Assembly (NCBI GenBank): GCA_033065855.1
Contig: JAVXUO010002416.1
Coordinates: forward strand, 279,202 to 343,201
Reading direction: 5' to 3'
Source of the DNA: Escallonia rubra
Taxonomy: Eukaryota > Streptophyta > Magnoliopsida > Escalloniales > Escalloniaceae
Length of the DNA stretch: 64,000 bases
Shown here: positions 46,141-59,527 of the stretch, one piece after another
Layout of the letters: each line of letters opens with the position of its first letter
Numbering within the stretch: position 1 is the stretch's first letter
Notes under the pieces: generated by a model
Told to the model about the DNA's origin: nothing
Databases searched by the model: none
Seen by the model: the letters and a program-made list of their open reading frames with translations, nothing else
Translations under genes and position numbers: made by a program

Positions 46141-49100
46141 GGGAGCCCTCGGCTTTGTCTTGGCTCGTATTAAGGTCACACGCCCATGAAAGGCCCGAAT
46201 CTTCAGCCGTTATTGTTCTCTGTAACTTACTTTTTTGCCCCATTCCCCCCTACCTCATATCTGTCAAGATTTTGTTCACTGATATTTATCCACTGCTGTT
46301 TGTTTCAAGTCCCCAACCTGAACCTTTGACCATCAAAACATATTATGAGATTGTTGTAATTCCAACAAAGTACAATCCGCAGTGCTTGATGTACAACGTG
46401 TTGAACGGTTCTCGCTGACAATTTACTCGTGAATGTCACGGATTCTATTCTTGAGATAGATTACCTTTTATTTTATACACCAAGCGGTCCACCTTTTGTG
46501 TAAAATGCTAGAGAGAGTTGTCTTTTCAATGCATTAGTAAGAAGAGACTTCAGCGAAAGAGACCCCTCCCTATATTGAAAGTCTTGATAGATGTGTTATT
46601 TCTACTAGGTATGTCATCTACTTTATGTACATATTTCTCCAAACAAAATATGAACGATTTAGCTCTGTGACTATGCTTTGAAAACGTATGTCTTGCTCTC
46701 AACAATTTTCGTAATTTTGAAGAATTATAGTTAACGGCGCATGATGCAACGCATGTTTATGCGTTGTCACAAGCAACTTATCTGTAGCAGCCGCATATTT
46801 ACTTTTTTAACTCGGACCACCATCCACGTATGATAGTAGAGAACCCTCATTCGTATCTAAGCAAAACTGGCCGTACGATTGAGCGTTTCCTAGGTATGCT
46901 ATTTTTAGTAGCGTATCATCTAGTATTAAAGGCTAAGAATGCATTAATTGGATCTTAAAACGCGCGATTGAGCTGTCTACTTTTTTTATGTGTATGACTA
47001 CAACTGCATTCAAAACATTCTTATATCTCCACCAAATTACGTGAATAGCACTATAGACAATTACATATGTATTTTTTTAAAATTCAAGAAGCGAAAACGG
47101 TGTCCGCGTGTAAAAGTAAACACAAGTCGTTTATGTCGACCGTCACGTGCCTTGAAGGCTTGAACCGCTTCTCTTTGTTTTCTTGTAAAAAGTGAAAGGA
47201 GGAGAGACAAATTGCGTATACAAGTTATCAGATCGTTTATAGATCGGGCCACTTCGGTTCGCGTTATATAAAAATGCTCGCCAGATCTATCTACGAGAAT
47301 AAAGTAGCTTCATTTTGATGGCCTTGATGGAGAAGTATTACCATCAGGGATCAATGTGGCATTTCACAACAAGTACTACAGTGTGTTCTTGTTGGATCCA
47401 ATAGCTATTTTTAGAGTACCTAAAACACCCCCATAACATATATTAATTATCTCCATAGGTAAAAATGATTTAGTTACAAATTTAGTGAACTTTTGTCTTT
47501 GTCACTCTTGGTAATTTGGAGCTTGATCTTCAAATTCTGAGTGGAGGAGGTTAAGTTCGGGGCATAGGGTGGGCAAAATTAAAGTTAGTCTAAAAATCCT
47601 CAGTAAATAAGTATCACCATGTTTTTGGAAAAAAAAACATGTGCATTGGCACTAATAAATAAAATATTCTGACAAAATCAAAATTGAACAATTGTCACCT
47701 TAGCCTGAGTAGTTATACAATCATTTATGCTGATTATAGATAAAGTTTTACAAGACCTTCCACGAAAGCTAACTTCCGTAATAAATTAAAAGCATTTCGA
47801 TAGGTCTATTTGAAACGGAAACTTTTCTTTGGTTGAAGAAACGATATTAGCTACTGCAAGATGATACATTTTTTAGGAGGAGGATCATCACAAACGAAGG
47901 TGCTCCTTCGCCTTTCAGGGCCTATCCGAAAGAGAATATCAGAATGCTTGATTATTAGACCAAGATATTTGATCCAAAATAACATTTGGATTCCTAGCAA
48001 ACTCATGTGGCACTACCAATCGACGAGCCATCTTCTTCTTCCACTTTTAAAGCCCCACATTTGCTAAATCTCCTTCCATCTGACCATTTCTGTACCCCGA
48101 GATCTAGTTCAAATTGAAATTTGCATCATCTCCCTAGTTAACATAATTCTGCTACTTTCGCAACAAGTGCGTTTGGAATTTTCTTGAACATGCCGGCATA
48201 AAAAGGCCGTTCAGAGTCTCGTATACGGTATATCTACTTCCACTCCTGTTGTTTTTCATGCCTTGAAATCCGACGCGTCGAAATTCACCTTGAAGGCCTC
48301 TGGCTTTGGAGGATTCAATTATGTTTCGAATGGTAACTTAGAAAACAAAACTTGAAAATGCAAACGAATTGTAGCTAAATTACTACATATGCAACTAACA
48401 CATATCACAAAATTTACTCATTCTGAGTACATGTGACCACATGCATTTCTATGCAAGTTACTATAAGTAGATCTGTCTTTTGGCAGATTGCTTGCACATG
48501 CCTCTATATGTCCCAATTTCTGTCTATACATAGATGGTTGTATAGGCAAATTGCCTTCATAATAAGTGACTAACTTTGCCTTCCCTCGAGATTACCATGC
48601 TCACACTTGAGAGGATAACTTTACTGCAAAATCATATCACGCACCAAATCCGGCATTCATCAAGATTCATTTGTTCATTATGCTGAGAGGTTTTAGGTGG
48701 GATTCTCGCCAAAAGTCGGTCCCCAATATATATTATTTCCATCCGTAAAAAGAACGTGTTTACTTGTGATATGTTATATTCCGAATTATAGAAGATAGGG
48801 AAGTTTACTTATTTTGTATCAAAATTCGGCTTTTATTCATACCGTTTGTTCATTATGCAAGAGGGTTAAGTGCTTTTGCTTGGACATGGAGCACCCGTTG
48901 GTCGTCTCTCTGTAACGAATGTGATAAAGACTCTTCACCTAAAAAACTTCTACTATAAAAGTCCGAGTGATGTTTTCAGTCGATCCAACTATCGCAAATC
49001 AAGTCGTTGAAGGAAAGCCCAAATAATGAGATCTTGATCTTTGATTCTTGAACTATTTCCACATTTATTTGGGGCATCATTTGAAATGATGGACTGCATC

Positions 49101-52100
49101 AATGAAGTTATTCAATTGTTTTAGGTACATGTCTAGGAAATTTAACATGGCCAGTTGAGAGAGCATTTATCCCCCAAATGGTTGAGGAATGAAGTAGGGG
49201 CATTTCACTCCCACCAAACACTATAAAGATAAAGTTTTCAAATGATATTCACATTCTGTCTGTGACCTTATTACTTAAACAGTACTTTGCTTTAGAATCG
49301 CCACCAACTCAGGTTCTTCTTCCATTGGCCAAGTCAAACAGTTGTTTGGATCTGCTTGTCTCTAATATCTACTGTTCCTATTCAAGTTGGGTTCATCCTC
49401 TAATAGTGTAAAACAAGATAGAAATTTCTTTTTATTCTTGTATTATATCAAAAAAACAGAAAGAATGATAGGGTTATTCAGTTTTTGGTGAGGAAACATA
49501 TTGGGAAATAAAAATTATAAACAAAAGTATTTGTTCAAACTCACCTCGTTCACATAATCTCTCTCACTTTTAATAACTTAATTTTTTGAGTTGGAACATC
49601 ACATCACATGCATGAAAAGAATATTCATGTAAGTATAATCTAGAAAACATGTTGAACATCATGTTTTCTTGAAAACCTATTTTGAACGATGACGGAAACG
49701 TTTTGCTGCCTTGAAAGTGAATCTGTGAAGAGTAGAATAACAAACAATAACTTTTATTTCCCACCCAAAATGAAAATGAAAACGAAAAAAAAAAAGGTTG
49801 TCATAGCGCTCAATTTCTTTGGCAAGGTCACACGTTTGAGTCTCATGATATGTTAGATGCTTGGCGCAGTGAACAAAATCAGCTATAGTTCCCTTCCTAA
49901 CAAGAAACTTCTATTGAGAAGAAATGTCTTGAAGAATCCTGTATTCTCTGCACTGTTTTTGACATGCCATCGGATGAAAAGTCTTTGGTGAGATTGTTGA
50001 TGACCAACAAATAACAAGAACAGAGGGATGAATATGGTGCACGCCTTTAGAATCTGGTATGGGTAGATCTTTGGTATGGGTGATACAATTTCTGCACTGG
50101 TGGAAGACTGGGAATTCTTCTTCTTTCCTCCTTTTGACTGAACATAAGCTTGTTGGGTGAAAAAATGGACTATAGTTTCCTTCAGAACTTCACGTGCTGA
50201 TTGATTAAGGTCTGGAGTTGATTAAGTGCATAAAAAGATGAACAATTTTATGCTTAGGCTGCATGATAGATAGTGGGTGTGACCATCTGGCCACTTGTTA
50301 CAATGCAAGGACCTTCCCAAATTTAACAATTTTGAAACAAGATTACTGAATAGAAGAACAATAAATCAAGTGGTATAAGTTTGGAAAGGACTGGGGTACC
50401 CCAAGGTTGCTGATTTTTATTCTCATACTAACAGGTCATACAAATTGCAGTTCCATTTAAAGGAAAAAGAAAAAGAAAAAGTTGGGGAAGGAGTATTTTA
50501 TTTCTGAACTAGGTATGTTTTCTCCATATGAATTATACACAAAAGAAGTTGTAATTCCCAGTTTCAAAGTGCTTGATGCAAGTAGTTTTCCATGAATATA
50601 TCCGAATAAATTCCTAACACTAGTAAACATGTGATAATTGGGTTCTTAGTTTCACGCTATGTTTCAAGCCGTAGAGCAGAATTACGGCCAATGTGGAATC
50701 GAGGATGGTGGATAACTATGTTGAATTAGACGCATTTGAGGCGTCGGAGGCTATCTCACAAAACCCTGGTCAAGACCCGGATGGGAATATCGCTCCTCAT
50801 TCTCGTCGGACGAGGGTTTTACTCTCGAGCTGCTGCTTAAGCTGAAGTAACAAGGATTCGTGATTGACTTTTTATTTGTTGTAATAGGTAGGACTAAAAA
50901 GCAAAATAAAGAAAATCATCAAGGTGGCCTTTGATGTTGTTTTCTACAGTAGATAGATTAACCAGCTTTGTAACATCTGCTTATGAATAAATTTTCTACT
51001 ATTAAGTAAAAAAATGATTAACCTTCACGTTCATTTGATAGTACATTGAGAAGGGGGAAATAATTTCAATAGCTGGCAATTGGCAAAGGAGTAGATGGCT
51101 AGAAATTCGAGAGAATATTACTGAGAGTAGGACACTAGTGTTTGGGAGAGCCTTCTTCAAGATTACACACTGTTTGCTCTCTCTTTCTTGGAAAAGATAA
51201 AGATAAAAAAAAATCTGCTATATTTAGGTGGGTAATCAAATTAGTCATTAAACCCCAAAAAAAAAAAAAAAAGACCTCGGAGTGCCAACTGTAGACATGG
51301 TTGTTACCACCACCCTAAAGTCTCCTAGCACCCGAGAAGGATACTCTTGCACTTTTGCCGTTAAAATTTTTATTATCATTGCTGTTAAAATTTATAGTGA
51401 CATTTCTTGGTCTTTAGATTTGTTTGATGATAATTTTATATCGTAACACGTACGCAGCAGAGGACTCTTATCCTCTACCAACCCTCTTCTAACTTCTGTC
51501 CTTGCCAGGGTTCCAAATCTGGTTGATTAATTGTCACTGTTCACCCCCCGTGATTGGGCAATAATATGGTGAACCACCAATGGCAAGTGTAAGGTACGAC
51601 CAAAGGACTCGAAAGCGAAATGTCTTCAATATGGTGATGGTTGGTTGGTGCTACAGGTTATAACTTATAACCATTTCAAGGTTTCTTCTAAGGAGTGTTT
51701 GGCTACTTCAGCAAAGTGTGTTTCTTCAGTTGAAGCTCAAATCCAGACTGAAACATCTTTCGGGTAAAATCATTGATGACAGTTTTGCTATTTATCGGCA
51801 ACAAAGCCATTCGTTACCAGCAACTTTGCCCTTTTGGTGCACACATTCCGCAAGCATTTGATGATCCAAATCTCAAGGCTTCCATTCCCAGTTTTGACTA
51901 GTAATAGACCAACAACATTGCAGAAACACAAATGAGAAATTTCCACTCTCATTATATAAACAGTAACAGCTTTTACAAGGGTTTCATAGAATTAATGAAA
52001 CGAAATCCCGCTGAGAAGAATTTCTCGAACTATAAATGCTAAATTGTAGCATTTGGGCAATGCACAATAAATAAAAGATTCTGCTGCGAGTGCCTCAAAC

Positions 52101-52493
52101 AAGACTAGTTAATATACAAGAAGGAAAATTGAGGATTCCTATCTTTCTGAAAATGGTCATCTTCTCAAGCAACGACCTGACCTGAAATTTTCGGTCTTTT
52201 TCCTAAGGCTTTAATGAACTTGTGAGATACAGACGACATTTAATAGATTATCATAAGAGGCACTGGGTAAAAATTAAACCACTGCAGACATGCGGTTCCA
52301 AGTGCATGATCCAAAGTTCTCCTCGATTCATGCTGCAAATAAGGCGGGGTGCACTGAAGGGCAAATGCGAGTTCTATGCCGACTGCAAAATTACCTACTT
52401 AAGAACCACGCCGCCGAGGATACTGCACTTTTGTCAAAAATGCAATGGGCATGCAAGTTACATACTCTTCAGTAAACTTCCATAAGAGGGCTG
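46141..52493. other. 6.3-kb intergenic spacer
   Basis: No gene is supported. The sequence is AT-rich with scattered short frames. Near 49797-49870, TGTCATAGCGCTCAA and CACGTTTGAGTCTCA resemble A- and B-boxes of a tRNA-derived SINE, but no target-site duplication was found. The part just before 52494 should be the 3' UTR of the ELM2/SANT gene. Confidence 0.4.
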
Positions 52494-54375
52494 CTAGCTA
52501 ATGCTCTTGTCATTGCTAGACTTGCTGTTCCAAGTGCATGGTCCAAAGATCTCTTCAATCATGTTGCGTGTCGGTAGGAGATCAACGCCCTTTATTAGAC
52601 CAATTGAGTATGTGGCGTCCCAAAGCTTAGCATCACAGTCCCAAAGCTTGGCATCACAGGGTTCCAACACATATTCACTGTTCCCATGCAAAAACTTTCC
52701 ATGGTCACCCTTAGCCCTGTTCTCATGTAGAACAGTCCCTTCACCAACTGAACCATGAAAGACAGTCATGCAAGGCTCCCCCTCAAAAGAAGTACAGGAG
52801 TCCTCCTGTGTGTCAGAATCTCCCTTGATGCTTCCTGGAATTTCATCCATGTCACGTACAGTGAGATCAACCTGCCTTTCAGCAAGCGGATTTTCAGTTG
52901 GTGCCTTTGACATTTGACCACTTCCGTAACCGTTTCTGGTTGCATCTGCCCCACTGACCTGCACATTATCATCACCGTCATCATTGTCGCTATCGTCATC
53001 GTCCTCATCATCATCGTCATATTCATTTGGGGAATCAGCTCCATGGTCAACCCTGATTTCTTGATTACTCAAAGATTCAACGGCAGAGTCATCATCATCT
53101 TCTCTAACTTCCAAAGGACCATCTCCCTGCCACTCATCATCGTCACTGTCAATCTCCAGAAAGTTAGATCTGTTCTGAGAAGCCCTCTTCCGAAGCATAA
53201 ATACATTGAAATAATAGCTGACAAATTCCTTTCTCGTTCGAGATGGAAACGTCCTTTGCAGGTGCTCCCAAAATTTTTTACCAAGCGACACAGGATTAGA
53301 ATAAACAACCTCATGAAACGCATGTTCTTCTTCTTCCGTCCATGTACTCGCAATTTCCTCTCCCATGTCATGGAACCCCAAATCCACAAATTTCTCATGC
53401 CCAAGGGATTCTCTTAGTTTTTCACGGGCTTCCTTAACATGCTGTCGCACACATCTAACAGATCCACCATCGAGGCAGTTACAATCCATTTTGCCGTTTC
53501 CAGCCTCGGTGTACACAGAGGAGAAGTCCAAGCTGGGCATTGGAGTGACACAAGCCCCCATTGGCGTCTCCACATTGTCATCATCAACAATGCAAGTGGG
53601 TCTAAACGATTTTTTGTCGTTCATCTCTGCATCCCAAACTGGAATGTCAACTTGATGATTCGGCCCAAGAGGAACTTCTTTTCGTGGAGAACAATTCATC
53701 AAAGCTGAATAGATATCCTCAAAGTGAACCAATGATCGCCGTGGAAGAGTGAACTCAAAATATTCTGGAAAAAGAGATGAGCTAAACACTGCCCGCGATC
53801 CAGTATCTTCCTCAAACGAACTAGAACTACTGTTCACCAATGATCCGGGTTCCCTGGTCTGAAACTCCTTGCCAGCCAAATCTGAAAAACAGTTATGCTA
53901 TCATTTCCCTAGTAGATTTTTGGATAACCAGATAGTTCAGTCAGGTTTGTTCTCTCTAGATGAGCTACACAAAAAGGCTAGCCATGACTGGGATGCTTTC
54001 AAACAAAACGTAACAAACTTACTGATGCAAAGCAAGTACTTGTAAGAAAAAAACCATTTAGCTAAAAAAAACCAAATCTATTCACTGAAAGAGACAAGAA
54101 AAGTTCGTATCAGCATTTCTTAATTTAAAAAAAAAAAGACAGACAAACATATATCGTTAATATTAGAGGAAAAAGTTTCTATTAACCAGTCCCAAACATC
54201 AGATAAGACAAAACAAGGAAACGAATCTATTACTTGGAAAATCAGCTCTCTGCAATGATTCGTACGAAGAATTATCTTCTGCATGCAAAGTCAGCTTATC
54301 ACCACAGTCAAGTTGTTTTGGGTGCTTAAAAGAAAGTGTAGGAAACTCCTCGTCAAAAGGTCGTTTCAATCCCAT
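52494..54375 (-). CDS. ELM2/SANT-type chromatin protein (2 coding exons, 509 aa)
   Basis: Coding exons are 54375-54234 and 53881-52494. Splicing CCA-A|GTAATAG to TTTTTCAG|AT gives a continuous frame (ADFPNLAGKEF). The N-terminus MGLKRPFDEEF is shared, as I recall, with a small plant family annotated as ELM2-domain proteins (Arabidopsis AT1G26580/AT2G03470 type). An ELM2-like segment (VDIPVWDAE and following) lies at about residues 121-170. A SANT/Myb-like domain (TWTEEEEHAFHEVV...FPSRTRKEFVSYYFNVFML) lies at about 226-276. A long Asp/Glu-rich run follows at about 335-355. ELM2-SANT proteins usually bridge histone deacetylases to chromatin; the role here is inferred. CDAKLWD is present twice in tandem near the C-terminus. 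Confidence 0.88.
52619..52660 (-). repeat. 21-bp tandem duplication in the ELM2/SANT gene
   Basis: GTCCCAAAGCTTAGCATCACA is followed at once by the same 21 bp with one change (A to G). It keeps the frame and doubles the peptide CDAKLWD in the C-terminal region. It is a recent, small slippage or duplication event. Confidence 0.9.
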
Positions 54376-54381
54376 ATTGGT

Positions 54382-54932
54382 CTGCAAGAAAATAGGAACA
54401 AAGTTAATGAGGAATGTCAATAAATTCCACGTTGGATAGGGGATGTCAAGTAATAGTTTTAGCATCGAAATTTATGAGCACTGTATATTTATTCGAAATG
54501 TCAAAAACCTTCAACATCTTAATTAATTCTGAGTCAAATGCTATTCGAAGTTTACAATGTCACAAACTTAATGTCACCATGATATGGCACAACTTAAACC
54601 AACACATTGATGAATATCATTAATCACTTACATGCATAATGGAAATAAATTTATGCAAGTTTAATTCAAGCTCTTCTTTAATTTTTTATCATTTTATTTT
54701 CGAACCAAATATTTCTGTAAGATTAAAAAAGTTCCCAACAAAAAATCAAAGACAACAATCCTGGGTAGGACGTAGGAGGATCAAACCCCTAAACGAAGCA
54801 ATTTGCGAACAGCGAAGCAAATCAAAAAAAGGCCCAAAGTTCTGAAACCCTAACCCTAGATTCTCAAATTCACACCGAAATCCACAAATTAATAACCCAA
54901 AAAAAAAATCGATTATTAAAATACAAACTCAC
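54382..54932 (-). other. Predicted 5' UTR intron of the ELM2/SANT gene
   Basis: On the minus strand a strong donor G|GTGAGTTTG at 54932 and an acceptor TTTTCTTGCAG ending at 54382 lie upstream of the ATG (54375), only 6 bp before it. The sequence between them is AT-rich. A non-coding first exon would then end at 54933 and start somewhere near 55.2-55.3 kb. No start codon in that exon is needed. Confidence 0.6.
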
Positions 54933-55115
54933 CGAACCCCTGAATAAATTTACAGATCGAACGCCTCCAAACCCTAAATCAACCGCGCCCCTCGTCGTGT
55001 AAAAATTAGCCTTAATTAACAAAGGGAAACGAAAGGGGGTCGGAATCCGGTGAGGACTCGTAACGGATCTATGGATCTGATGGGTATTTGGACAAAACTA
55101 AAACCCTAACCCTAG
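54845..55115 (-). promoter_or_regulatory. Telo-box cluster near the first exon of the ELM2/SANT gene
   Basis: AAACCCTAACCCTAG occurs at 54845-54859 and 55101-55115, and AAACCCTAA at 54969-54977. These are telo-boxes, common near starts of plant housekeeping and cell-cycle genes and also bound by Polycomb-recruiting factors. They sit around the predicted non-coding exon and intron, so they probably belong to this gene. Confidence 0.6.
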
Positions 55116-55711
55116 AACTGTGTAAGGTTAACGGATTTGGGCAAAAGAGGGATCGATCAATACAGAACGAGAAGAATTGAACGAATGAATGGTTGATTAG
55201 GGAATTTAAAGACGAATTGGAAGAAGATTGGAGATCGATTTGAGAGAGATTTGAAGGTTGACGATGATTGAAGGGTAGGAGGTACGGTTCGCGACTTTGT
55301 AGGCGACGGACGGTCCGGATGCGAGACCCGGTTCAGGACAATGCCCACGAGGACAATAATTAGATCCGGCCCAAAAGTACTTTACATAGATGGGGCCCGT
55401 TTTGCGCAAAAGCTTAAAGTTAGTGTTGAGCTAAAACAAAAACAAAAAAAAAAGGAAAATTCAATAAAAGAGTTTTATTTTCTTACAAACAATAAATAAA
55501 TAGTTGGTTAAATACATAAATCTTAATAGTCAAAAGAGTTCTTAAGTACATAGTTCTGATCAATTAAGTTCCATTCTTAAGATCTTCGTTTTTAATTTCA
55601 AAGTAAATATATAATTGAATATGGATAGTTAAATGTGAGTCGATAACTAGTTTTGGACCTGTTTAAATATCATTATGTTTCTACTCTTTGTTTATTTCTA
55701 TTTTGTGAAAC

Positions 55712-55853
55712 CAAGATAGCCTAGCGGTAAATGTTTCACATTTTCTTGTGCAATGTTATGGTTTGAGTCTAACGATTGAGCACTCCTTGTTGTTTTTTGT
55801 TTACCATGTTTATTTTTGGTCAGTTAGCAAAATTTTGGAAGAAAAAAAAAAAA
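55712..55853 (+). mobile_element. Possible tRNA-derived SINE
   Basis: TAGCCTAGCGGTAAATG fits an A-box, GGTTTGAGTCTAA fits a B-box about 45 bp later, and the sequence ends in an A-run at 55840-55852. Order and spacing fit a SINE on the plus strand. I could not find a clear target-site duplication, and the body is short. Confidence 0.45.
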
Positions 55854-55854
55854 G

Positions 55855-56537
55855 CAAAAATGAAATTTCATAACAATACTGAAGAACGGATAAAGAAGAT
55901 GGACCCGAAAAAGGAGATTGTTCTTTCTTAATTTCTATTCTCAAATTATGTTTATAAGATAGAAATTAATGTACACATAAAAGGTATATAAAAAAAATGC
56001 GGCCTCAAATATGTTAAAATGGCACACAAATAAACCAACTAATTACTACCAAGTGGAAGGGTAGAAGTCCTTATTAGCTTCTCTCCGGGGAAAAAAAGGC
56101 CATGGTTGTCACCTTTGGGGCCGAGCTACTCAGGTTCAACTCGACTTTTATACCAGTGGAATGTATAAGCTAAAAGAGTCGTGGTGATCGTATAATGAAA
56201 TTTGATAAATAATATTCAAAAACCTGATAAAGAAAATGAAATACAAAAAAAGAAAATGCATTCTCTCATAGTTTCCACAACCAAAAGTATGTTTACCGGA
56301 TAGAAATGATTGAACACATAAAGGTAACAAACGTGGCCTTAAATGCTTCGTTTCCTCAAAGGTTAAATTGCAGACCAATAAACCAACTAATTGCTGCCAA
56401 GTGGAGCTATAGAAAGTCCTTAGTAGCTCTTCTATGAGGGAAAAATCACGATTATCATCCTTGGGGCCGAGCTACTTAGGTTCAACTCGACTTTCATAAC
56501 CACTCGAATGTACAATCTAAAGGAGTCGTAATGATCG
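55855..56537. repeat. Diverged direct duplication, unit about 340 bp
   Basis: 55855-56190 and 56191-56537 match along their length, for example AATAAACCAACTAATT...CCAAGTGGA, then CTTTGGGGCCGAGCTACT or CCTTGGGGCCGAGCTACT, then GGTTCAACTCGACTTT, and GAGTCGT...TGATCG at the end of each. Divergence is moderate with small indels. It is non-coding. Its origin (element or segmental duplication) is unclear. Confidence 0.85.
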
Positions 56538-57070
56538 CAAGTCGATGTGGTATTTCAAGATAAGTTTTAGCACAACGGCTAAACTCTAAAAGTGTATGAT
56601 CTTCAAATGCTAGCAATGACAAAGTTCAGAAGTACCGTCGAGTAAGATAGATATAAATCAACGTCCATTACATAATTATCAATGTATTTTACCAAAAGTG
56701 GGGAGAGTCCAACCTTCTATGGCTGCACAGCATCCATGATTACATTTTTCCTAGCGTCCATTCTCGATTTTTCTCAGTTTTTTAAACCCAGGAAACATAT
56801 AAGACAAGATTAAGAATTCGTAATCTTGTAAGCTGTCCTAAGTTGTCATTGTAGTTGGAAGTGTAAACCAGAACAACAGTCTACAACTCCCATCAACTAC
56901 AACAAAGACTCACTACTACACTGCGCTACTCATAGCAAGAAAAATTGAAAACTAGAGAAAACAACCTATGACAGGTAGCAGAAACAAGATAAATGTATAT
57001 CGAGAGTTGTAACTTTATGCTAAAAGACCAAGTATAGAGTGCCACAATCCAATCAAGGAATTCCCATTTC

Positions 57071-58513
57071 TTAGACCACAGCAGGCATGTCCACGAGCCA
57101 CGGATCCAATGGCTTACCAATCGAGTAAACAATAAAGCCGATTTTTCGCAGCTTCTCTACATCCACAATATTCCTGCCATCGAATATGTAAGCGGGATTG
57201 GGCATACTATCATAAATCCTTTGGAAGTCGAGAAACCTGAACTCGTCCCATTCGGTCAAAATGCAAATGGCATGCGCGCCCTCTGTCGCTTGGTAAGCAT
57301 CCGTGACCACACTAATCTGCTCAGGCGCAGAAAAGCTCACAGAACTAGCATGACCAGGATGCTCCCAATCCAGCTTCCTCATCGAAAGATCATCACGAAT
57401 CTGGCGTTCAGGAACCTGCGGATCATAGATGCTTAGCTGAGCTTCGTCACGTAGCAGACCTCTACACACGTCAATGGCGGGGGTCTCCCTTGTATCACCA
57501 GTATCCTTCTTGAAAGAAAATCCCAAGATCGCAATCTTTTTGTTGGCGATAGTGTTGAACATTGAGGAAACTACCCTGTTGACAAACCGGGTCTTCTGGT
57601 AATCATTCACCTTAATGACTTGTTTCCAGTAATTTGCAACTTGAGGAAGGCCATTGCACTCGCAAATGTACACCAAGTTCAAGATGTCCTTTTGGAAGCA
57701 AGACCCACCAAAACCAACACTTGAATTGAGGAATTTGGGCCCAATTCTCGTATCCTTACCCACAGCATTTGACACTTCCGAGACATCTGCACCAGTCGCT
57801 TCACAAAGAGCTGACATCGCATTGACTGAAGAAATTCTTTGTGCCAAAAAAGCATTGGCAGCAAGCTTAGAAAGCTCAGCAGACCAGAGGTTAGTGCATA
57901 TGATCCGTTCCTCGGGGACCCAGTGAGCATAAATATCTTTCAAAGCCTTGACAGCTTTCATGCCATCAGGGGTTTCCCTACCTCCTATGAGGACACGATC
58001 AGGATTGAAAAGATCATTAATTGCAGTTCCCCCAGCAAGGAACTCTGGGTTGGAGAGGATTTGAAAACTGATGCCTTTGCTGTTGTGAGTCAGGATCTTT
58101 TCTATGGCCTCGGCTGTTTTGACAGGGACGGTTGATTTCTCAACAACAATCTTCGCAGATTTTGAGACATCAGCAATCAAACGAGCAGCAGTTTCCCAAT
58201 AGGTCAGATCAGCAGCTTTTCCGGCTCCAAGGCCTTGGGTTTTGGTAGGAGTGTTAACAGAAACGAAGATAATGTCCGCCTTTGCAACGTGCTTTTCTAT
58301 CTCAGCACTAAAGAAGAGGTTCTTCCCTCTACACTTCTTCACGACATCCTCGAGGCCCGGCTCATAGATAGGGAGTTGCTCACTGTTCCAAGCATTGATC
58401 CGCGGCTTAGAAATATCGACAACTACTACTTCAACCGAGGGGCACTTATAAGCTATGACGGCCATGGTTGGTCCCCCAACATAGCCAGCTCCAATACAAC
58501 AGATCTTCACCAT
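57071..58513 (-). CDS. UGD: UDP-glucose 6-dehydrogenase (480 aa)
   Basis: A cytosolic enzyme that oxidises UDP-glucose twice with NAD+ to UDP-glucuronate (EC 1.1.1.22), the entry point to UDP-xylose, arabinose and galacturonate for cell-wall polysaccharides. The frame is complete and without coding introns, as usual in plant UGD genes. Visible features are the NAD-binding GAGYVGG at residues 8-14, NPEFLAGG with E157, catalytic K216 in [10 protein letters not shown], and the nucleophile C272 in [10 protein letters not shown]. The C-terminal UDP-binding part contains [13 protein letters not shown]. Length equals the normal plant form (480). The start codon follows GTAGTA and is the first Met of the family ([10 protein letters not shown]). 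There is nothing odd about it. Confidence 0.97.
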   Translation of the reverse strand: MVKICCIGAGYVGGPTMAVIAYKCPSVEVVVVDISKPRINAWNSEQLPIYEPGLEDVVKKCRGKNLFFSAEIEKHVAKADIIFVSVNTPTKTQGLGAGKAADLTYWETAARLIADVSKSAKIVVEKSTVPVKTAEAIEKILTHNSKGISFQILSNPEFLAGGTAINDLFNPDRVLIGGRETPDGMKAVKALKDIYAHWVPEERIICTNLWSAELSKLAANAFLAQRISSVNAMSALCEATGADVSEVSNAVGKDTRIGPKFLNSSVGFGGSCFQKDILNLVYICECNGLPQVANYWKQVIKVNDYQKTRFVNRVVSSMFNTIANKKIAILGFSFKKDTGDTRETPAIDVCRGLLRDEAQLSIYDPQVPERQIRDDLSMRKLDWEHPGHASSVSFSAPEQISVVTDAYQATEGAHAICILTEWDEFRFLDFQRIYDSMPNPAYIFDGRNIVDVEKLRKIGFIVYSIGKPLDPWLVDMPAVV

Positions 58514-58534
58514 TACTACTTATTCGCCAATAGC

Positions 58535-59527
58535 CTGACACGGTTATGCATGACAGAGATGAGAAGAGGACCCAAATTCAGAAGAAGCTCAAATTAATAA
58601 GATGGGTGTCTGAACCAATTGAAAAGGGAAAAAGTAGGTTTTCCAACTATAATCAAGTTGGGCCTGTCTAACAAGCAACAATGTCGCCCCAGAATTACAA
58701 TATGATTAAATCAAAGATCGAAAAGTATCAGATTAGCTTCTCTAACATCCAAGCCTTCAGTAAGAATTTCGACTTTCCACTATAAACGAGAAACAAAGTA
58801 AAATAATATGCTTGCGATCCGGGAGATAGCAAAGAAACAATCTAGAAATTGCATTGAAATTCAAGCGTGAACGACAGATTTTGAGAATCATAGAACTGTA
58901 ATTACCGCTACTAAGAAAATCAAGTGTCCCAACTCTAACATATATAAAAGCAAGTTGAATCCTATATGACCCAATACGATATAAAGGAAGGGCTAGGTCC
59001 CTACTCTCACATTAAGGAGAGCATTCAGATCTGTGGAGAGGGTACAAGACATAGCCGACAACCATGGCTGAATGTCGTAATTTAATTTTTATAATCATGC
59101 TTTCTGCTCAGGGTTGGATTAATTGTGTTCATTATGTGTTTATACATATTCTTAGAGCATCCATGTAATCTAGATAACAACAGTACTAAGAAATCAAAAT
59201 TCATGGTCTAAATCGAAGTAAATAAACCAAACAAAGCAAATTTCCCTTGGTTTGCTCCTAAGTTGGCAACAGTGCAGTAGGGCCAAACATATCTGCAACT
59301 CATTAGCTTCTTAACCCACCCACAGATCTCTTATATCAAAGCAAAAAAACACAAATGTACGCAAAATCAAGAATACAAACGCAATTAAACCCAAAAGGCA
59401 AGAGTGAATCAGATTACCAGCAGAAAATAGAGACAAAACAGGGTTTAGAACAGTTCAAGCACACCAGCAAACTGCATTTATGGGAAAACAAAGATCTTTG
59501 CGGTGAAGTAGCACAGCTTAGAGTTAC
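58535..59527 (-). other. Predicted 5' UTR intron of UGD
   Basis: On the minus strand, a donor GTAC|GTAACTC at 59527 and an acceptor GTGTCAG ending at 58535 lie upstream of the ATG at 58513. A leader intron of this size just before the start codon is a known habit of plant UGD genes. The first exon would be short and non-coding (about 59528-59595). Confidence 0.5.

Noticed and set aside
50700..50845. Short plus-strand frame (about 46 codons) that looks more protein-like than its surroundings.
   Set aside because: No domain, no neighbouring exons and no splice chain could be made; it remains unsupported.
2324..58513. PHS1 and UGD as a sugar-nucleotide gene cluster.
   Set aside because: They lie 44 kb apart on opposite strands, act in different compartments, and the genes between them are unrelated regulators.
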